Source: Flavobacterium agrisoli
Lineage (GTDB): Bacteria; Bacteroidota; Bacteroidia; Flavobacteriales; Flavobacteriaceae
Reading direction: 5' to 3'
Assembly: GCF_016522065.1 (NCBI RefSeq)
Contig: NZ_JAEHFV010000003.1
Coordinates: 186,001-250,000 of the forward strand
DNA: 64,000 bases
Shown here: one piece after another, positions 60,088 to 64,000 of the stretch
Position numbering within the stretch: the first letter of the stretch is position 1
Layout of the letters: each line of letters starts with the position of its first letter
Position numbers and translations under genes: made by a program
Notes under the pieces: generated by a model
What the model was told of the DNA's origin: nothing
What the model saw: only the letters and a program-made list of their open reading frames with translations
Databases searched by the model: none

Positions 60088-61434
60088 CTAAATTCCCAAG
60101 TAATTACTAGGTGTTATTTGCAACAATTCGGCTTTAATTTCTTCAGAAACATCTAGTGTATTGATGAAATTGTGAATAGCATTTTTGTTAATAGCTTCAT
60201 TTGTACGGGTTAATCCTTTTAAAGCTTCATACGGATTTGGGTAAGCTTCTCTTCTTAAGATAGTTTGAATTGCTTCGGCGACTACGGCCCAGTTTTTCTC
60301 TAAATCTTCTTCAAATTTAGCTTCGTTCAAAAGCAATTTATTTAAACCTTTTAAAGTAGCTTCAAAAGCAATAATAGTATGCCCCATCGGAACACCTACA
60401 TTTCGTAAAACCGTACTGTCGGTTAAGTCACGTTGCAATCTTGAAATAGGCAATTTAGCTGATAAATGTTCGAAAATAGCATTCGCGATTCCTAAATTTC
60501 CTTCCGAATTTTCAAAATCAATTGGATTTACTTTATGTGGCATAGCCGATGAACCGATTTCTCCTGCTTTAATTTTTTGCTTGAAATAATCCATAGAAAC
60601 ATACGTCCAAATATCACGATCTAAATCAATAATGATGGTATTAATTCGTTTTAAAGCATCAAAAAAGGCAGCAAAATGGTCGTAATGCTCAATTTGAGTG
60701 GTTGGGAACGAATGGTGTAATCCCAACGTATTTTCAACAAAAGTAGTTCCAAATTGTTTCCAATCGATAGTTGGATACGCTACATGATGCGCATTATAAT
60801 TTCCGGTAGCACCACCAAATTTGGCCGCAAACGGAATATTAAATAACAAACGCATTTGTTCTTCTAACCGCTCTACAAAAACCAAAATTTCTTTCCCTAA
60901 ACGAGTAGGAGAGGCCGGTTGCCCGTGCGTGCGAGCCAACATCGGAATATTTTTCCATTCAACAGCTAATTCTTTTAATTTAGAAATCAAAGCAATTAAC
61001 GAAGGCATATAAACTTGCTCAAAAGCTTCTTTAGTAGAAAGCGGAATCGAGGTGTTGTTGATGTCTTGAGAAGTTAGCCCAAAATGAATGAATTCACGGT
61101 GCGCCTCTAAACCCAATTGTTCAAAAGCTTTTTTTACAAAATACTCAACGGCTTTTACATCGTGGTTGGTTACTTTTTCGGTTTCTTTTATCCAAAGCGC
61201 ATCTTCCGTCGAAAAATTTCTATAAATATCGCGTAAACTCTCAAAAACAGTCGGATTTACGTTTTGTAATTGTGGTAAAGGAACTTCGCATAAAGCAATG
61301 AAATATTCAATTTCAACTAATACTCGGTATTTAATTAGGGCTTCTTCTGAGAAAAAAGGAGCTAACGATTGCGTTTTGCTTCTGTATCTTCCGTCAATTG
61401 GCGATATAGCGTTTAATTCGTTTAAAGTTGTCAT
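60088..61434 (-). CDS. purB: Adenylosuccinate lyase
   Basis: 448 residues. The superfamily signature GSSAMPHKVNPIDFEN, the catalytic His region TSQDINNTS and the THGQPASP loop are all present. The N-terminus LNAISPIDGRYRSKT fits the E. coli PurB type. It performs two beta-eliminations in purine synthesis (SAICAR to AICAR, adenylosuccinate to AMP). It is a single gene with a perfect TACATTTG promoter box. The genome also has purL in this window, in a separate unit. Confidence 0.97.
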   Translation of the reverse strand: MTTLNELNAISPIDGRYRSKTQSLAPFFSEEALIKYRVLVEIEYFIALCEVPLPQLQNVNPTVFESLRDIYRNFSTEDALWIKETEKVTNHDVKAVEYFVKKAFEQLGLEAHREFIHFGLTSQDINNTSIPLSTKEAFEQVYMPSLIALISKLKELAVEWKNIPMLARTHGQPASPTRLGKEILVFVERLEEQMRLLFNIPFAAKFGGATGNYNAHHVAYPTIDWKQFGTTFVENTLGLHHSFPTTQIEHYDHFAAFFDALKRINTIIIDLDRDIWTYVSMDYFKQKIKAGEIGSSAMPHKVNPIDFENSEGNLGIANAIFEHLSAKLPISRLQRDLTDSTVLRNVGVPMGHTIIAFEATLKGLNKLLLNEAKFEEDLEKNWAVVAEAIQTILRREAYPNPYEALKGLTRTNEAINKNAIHNFINTLDVSEEIKAELLQITPSNYLGI

Positions 61435-61459
61435 TGTTGCGTAGTTAATTAGAAAGTTG

Positions 61460-61467
61460 CAAATGTA
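61460..61467 (-). promoter_or_regulatory. Bacteroidota -7 box for purB
   Basis: Minus strand TACATTTG, perfect match, 26 nt before the ATG at 61434; no distinct -33 TTTG. Confidence 0.5.
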
Positions 61468-61597
61468 AACTATTGTAGAAACTTATAAAAATTAGTACAT
61501 CATAATTATAAAAAATTGCAAAACTTGTCTCATATTTACTTTTGGATGCGTTGTAGCCGAATTGCAAAAGGTTATTCAGATTAAAAAAATTACCTTA

Positions 61598-62299
61598 TTA
61601 CCCATTCATAAGTATTTCGAGTAGTTTTTCTTTAAATATAACCATTCCAGTTGAGGCTTTATCGGAAATAACAGTTAATGGATTTCGTAAATTAGGAATA
61701 GCAATGGGCTTTGGATCAATATAAAATACAGGCGTTTTGGGTTGTGTATATGAAATAAGTCCCGCAGCAGGGTACACTTGCAAGGAGGTGCCAATTACGG
61801 CAAAATAATCAGCTTTTTCGGTGAGGCTTATGGCTTCATCTAATGCCGGAACGGCCTCGCCAAACCAAACTATATGCGGACGCAATTGATGTCCTTTTGT
61901 ACATAAATCACCTAAAAATAAATCCTCTTTCCAGTTTTGAATGTCATTCTCAAATCTTGTGCTTCGAACTTTTAACAACTCACCGTGTAAATGCAATACT
62001 TTTGAGCTTCCGGCTCGTTCGTGTAAATCGTCCACATTTTGTGTAATGATGTTTACATCAAAATCATTTTCCAAATCGGCTAAAATTTGATGACCCAAAT
62101 TGGGGCTAACATCTTTCAATTGTGCTCTTCTTTTGTTGTAAAAATCAAGTACTAGTTCAGGATTTTTCCGAAAACCTTGGGGAGTAGCTACTTCCATAAC
62201 GTCATGGCCTTCCCATAATCCGTCACTATCTCTAAAGGTTTTGATGCCACTTTCGGCACTAATTCCAGCCCCAGTTAAAACAACTAATTTCTTTTTCAT
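61598..62299 (-). CDS. cobB: NAD-dependent protein deacylase, class III sirtuin lacking zinc cysteines
   Basis: 233 residues. NAD-binding GAGISAESGIKTFRDSDGLW, catalytic His in LHLHGELLKVRS, TQNVDDLHERAG, and the class III desuccinylase/demalonylase Tyr-Arg pair in FYNKRRAQL. The late segment GTSLQVYPAAGL is normal. The zinc-binding Cys-X-X-C pairs seen in most sirtuins are absent: between the catalytic histidine and HIVWFGEAVP only one cysteine (GDLCTKG) occurs. It should remove acyl groups from lysines. The gene is single and transcribed divergently from the trmH-type gene. Confidence 0.92.
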   Translation of the reverse strand: MKKKLVVLTGAGISAESGIKTFRDSDGLWEGHDVMEVATPQGFRKNPELVLDFYNKRRAQLKDVSPNLGHQILADLENDFDVNIITQNVDDLHERAGSSKVLHLHGELLKVRSTRFENDIQNWKEDLFLGDLCTKGHQLRPHIVWFGEAVPALDEAISLTEKADYFAVIGTSLQVYPAAGLISYTQPKTPVFYIDPKPIAIPNLRNPLTVISDKASTGMVIFKEKLLEILMNG

Positions 62300-62385
62300 C
62301 GAAATACACTATTAAATTTAATTTGAATTAATTTGCAATTAAATGTATTAAAAAGCCTTCAAAAGTGAGTCATTTCTTTTTTTCT

Positions 62386-62393
62386 TAATTTTG
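62386..62393 (+). promoter_or_regulatory. Bacteroidota -7 box for the TrmH-type gene
   Basis: TAATTTTG, perfect match, 17 nt before the ATG at 62411; no clear -33 TTTG. Confidence 0.5.
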
Positions 62394-62410
62394 CCCGAAA
62401 TTTTAGCATA

Positions 62411-63073
62411 ATGATTGACTTGCACTACCTCCAATTTTTAGAAAATATTTTAACCGAAAATAGAAAAGAACGTTTTTTAGAAGTTTTACAAAACCGAACT
62501 AAACATTTTACCGTAGCGGTTGAAGATGTATTTCAATTGCACAATACCAGTGCCGTGATGCGCAGTTGCGAGGTTTTCGGCGTACAAGAATTGAATGTTA
62601 TTGAACAGCGTTTTGGCAAAAGAATTGATAAGCAAATTGCAATGGGTGCTCAAAAATGGGTCGACATTATCCGGCATGATACGGTTTCGGGTTGTATTGC
62701 TACTTTACGTGAAAAAGGCTATCAAATTATTGCCACAACCCCACATGAAAAAGATTGTACGGTCGAAAAATTTGATATTTCTAAACCGAGCGCTTTGTTT
62801 TTTGGAACAGAAAAGGAAGGTTTGTCAGAAGAAGTGATGCAGCAAGCCGATGGATTTTTAAAAATTCCGATGGTGGGTTTTACTGAGAGTTTAAATATTT
62901 CGGTATCGGCTGCTATCATCATTCAGGATTTGACCAATAGATTGCGTCGTTCGGATATTAATTGGCAATTAACTGCCGATGAAATTTTGGAAAAACGATT
63001 GGATTGGGCACACAATTCCATTCGAGATATTAAACGGATAGAAGCGCGTTATTATCAAGAAAATCCAAAATAA
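62411..63073 (+). CDS. trmH: TrmH-family (SPOUT) RNA 2'-O-methyltransferase
   Basis: 220 residues. SPOUT motifs 1-3: TSAVMRSCEVFGVQELNVI, then ALFFGTEKEGLSEEV and SLNISVSAAIIIQDL, which together form the trefoil-knot S-adenosylmethionine site. Size and the short N-terminus match the TrmH (tRNA Gm18) branch better than the longer RlmB type, and the C-terminal basic tail IRDIKRIEARYY fits tRNA binding. It is convergent with the 63082-63930 gene, with only 8 nt between them. Confidence 0.93.
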   Translation: MIDLHYLQFLENILTENRKERFLEVLQNRTKHFTVAVEDVFQLHNTSAVMRSCEVFGVQELNVIEQRFGKRIDKQIAMGAQKWVDIIRHDTVSGCIATLREKGYQIIATTPHEKDCTVEKFDISKPSALFFGTEKEGLSEEVMQQADGFLKIPMVGFTESLNISVSAAIIIQDLTNRLRRSDINWQLTADEILEKRLDWAHNSIRDIKRIEARYYQENPK

Positions 63074-63081
63074 ATTAAATA

Positions 63082-63930
63082 TTACATAATGACCTGCAAC
63101 TGAAACATGGCTTGCCAACTCCCTACAATATCAGGTCGAACGGCATTGTAGAAAATTTGAGCAGCACCACAATAAAATAATTTTGATTGCCCAATTTTGA
63201 ATGTTTTTCCTGCGCCACCACCAAGAGGCAATAGCATTTTTTGATCTTTTTCGGCTAGCCAATTATTCACAATCGTGGCATTGCTTTCTAAAAACCACCC
63301 TTTCGGTAAATTGTAATAACTCATATACTGTAAACTAAATGAATTAACTTTATTAGCCCCTTCACCTCCTAAAGACCAATAATTTTGTGCCACAAAACCT
63401 ATTGAAAAAATATCACCTGCTCGATTAAACAAAACAGAAGGTCCCAAGCTTACCCGATTACTCCCTAAAATAGCATTTGTTCGAGTAGGTAATTGTATAG
63501 CCGGACCAGCTCCCCAACTTATTTTTCCTTTTTTCTCTATAGAAGAAAAATAACCATTAAATAAAATATTTCCTAAACCGCCAGAACAATCAGAATTGCT
63601 CGATTGAAGTGTTATAGGATGAACTGGAACCTGCCCCACATTATTGGTAATGGGCACCGATTGAAAAGGAATAATGGTATACGTAATTAATTTCAAATTT
63701 TTAGCAAGCCGAAACGGCCATACGGGTTGAATTGAAAATGATTGGGCGGTTCCGTCGGCCACAGGTAATAGGACTTCCTGTAAAAAAACACTTCGTAGTC
63801 CTGATACAGGATCTTGACGCTTTTTAGCCATTTCCTCGACCGTAAGACCTTCATTACTGTTTGTTTGGGCTATTATTACATCGGTTACAAAACAAAAACA
63901 AGTTATTATAAGAAATGTTACTTTTTTCAT
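63082..63930 (-). CDS. Putative outer-membrane beta-barrel protein
   Basis: 282 residues with a signal peptide (FLIITCFCFVTDVIIAQ). The mature chain alternates strands with glycine/aromatic girdles (GGLGNILFNGYFSSIEKKGK; NSFSLQYMSYYNLPKGWFL; GAGKTFKIGQSKLFYCGAAQ), ends in QAMFQLQVIM, and includes PVWPFRLAKN near the start, a pattern I associate with small outer-membrane porin or transporter-like barrels (MetA-pathway/neuromedin U annotations in some genomes). No substrate can be inferred. It is monocistronic and follows a hairpin that ends the upstream unit outside the window. Confidence 0.75.
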   Translation of the reverse strand: MKKVTFLIITCFCFVTDVIIAQTNSNEGLTVEEMAKKRQDPVSGLRSVFLQEVLLPVADGTAQSFSIQPVWPFRLAKNLKLITYTIIPFQSVPITNNVGQVPVHPITLQSSNSDCSGGLGNILFNGYFSSIEKKGKISWGAGPAIQLPTRTNAILGSNRVSLGPSVLFNRAGDIFSIGFVAQNYWSLGGEGANKVNSFSLQYMSYYNLPKGWFLESNATIVNNWLAEKDQKMLLPLGGGAGKTFKIGQSKLFYCGAAQIFYNAVRPDIVGSWQAMFQLQVIM

Positions 63931-63945
63931 ATTTACTAATTTAAA

Positions 63946-63977
63946 AATACGCTGACAAGTTTAATTGGCAGCGTATT
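63946..63977. terminator. Intrinsic terminator of a leftward gene beyond the window
   Basis: AATACGCTG (63946-63954) pairs with CAGCGTATT (63969-63977), 9 bp perfect, loop 14 nt; on the minus strand it is followed by TTTTTAAATT. It lies upstream of the outer-membrane gene start, so it likely ends the next gene to the right. Confidence 0.75.
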
Positions 63978-64000
63978 GTTTTTGTGTTCAAAATTTTACA

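Noticed and set aside
1..64000. Defence island, prophage or CRISPR array
   Set aside because: I read both strands for phage structural, restriction, toxin-antitoxin and repeat-spacer patterns and saw none; nearly all genes are core or lineage-typical.

Overview
The window looks like a chromosome segment from a member of the Flavobacteriaceae (Bacteroidota), most likely Flavobacterium or a close relative. The evidence is a low-GC background, promoters with the Bacteroidota TAnnTTTG -7 box, almost no Shine-Dalgarno sequences, a type IX secretion C-terminal domain, and families typical of this group (BatA-like vWA protein, LETM1-related protein, YaiO barrel, DUF4251, DUF4838, SulP plus carbonic anhydrase). 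I see no rRNA, tRNA, CRISPR array, prophage or insertion sequence. Nearly all genes are intact housekeeping or lineage-typical genes, and about 20 hairpin terminators separate the transcription units.

Layout. 1-6.4 kb: the 3' part of an ECF sigma factor with a 47-codon gene after it, endonuclease III, a Bcp peroxiredoxin, a conserved protein of unknown function, an MBL-fold hydrolase and small envelope proteins. 6.4-12.3 kb: a dihydroorotase homologue lacking most metal ligands, a BatA-type vWA membrane protein, a secreted lactonase-like propeller and a DEAD-box helicase. 12.3-18.7 kb: a tightly packed five-gene operon (HEAT-repeat membrane protein, GT2 synthase, TPR/YaiO outer-membrane barrel, secreted DUF4838 protein, single-domain response regulator). 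It reads as a synthase-dependent exopolysaccharide locus and is the best candidate here for an incompletely described system.

18.8-30.4 kb: TIGR02757 protein, LolD-type ATPase, a large T9SS-secreted pectate-lyase-like protein, small conserved proteins, the serine pathway pair serC/serA separated by a GC-rich intergenic repeat, an acyl-CoA reductase divergent from an 8Fe-8S ferredoxin, and YchF. 30.6-38.0 kb: a small exported protein, a terminator or attenuator, then SulP transporter and beta-carbonic anhydrase (probable bicarbonate uptake), LETM1-related protein, Cu/Zn SOD, META-domain lipoprotein, DUF4251 protein and a GH18 protein.

38.1-46.6 kb: a fatty-acid beta-oxidation operon (MarR regulator, FadB-type, FadA, FadE) and a separate acyl-CoA synthetase. 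A four-helix-bundle (23S intervening-sequence protein family) gene sits inside this operon, flanked by a 32-nt imperfect inverted repeat. It looks like an IVS-type cassette placed in a palindromic spacer, and a second palindrome of the same style occupies the next spacer.

46.7-64.0 kb: PurL, two envelope lipoproteins, a GH15 enzyme convergent with an OtsA-OtsB fusion (trehalose metabolism), a Kef-type antiporter, PurB, a class III sirtuin without the usual zinc cysteines, a TrmH-type methyltransferase and a putative outer-membrane protein. Function assignments come from recognised motifs and family resemblance; no searches were run.
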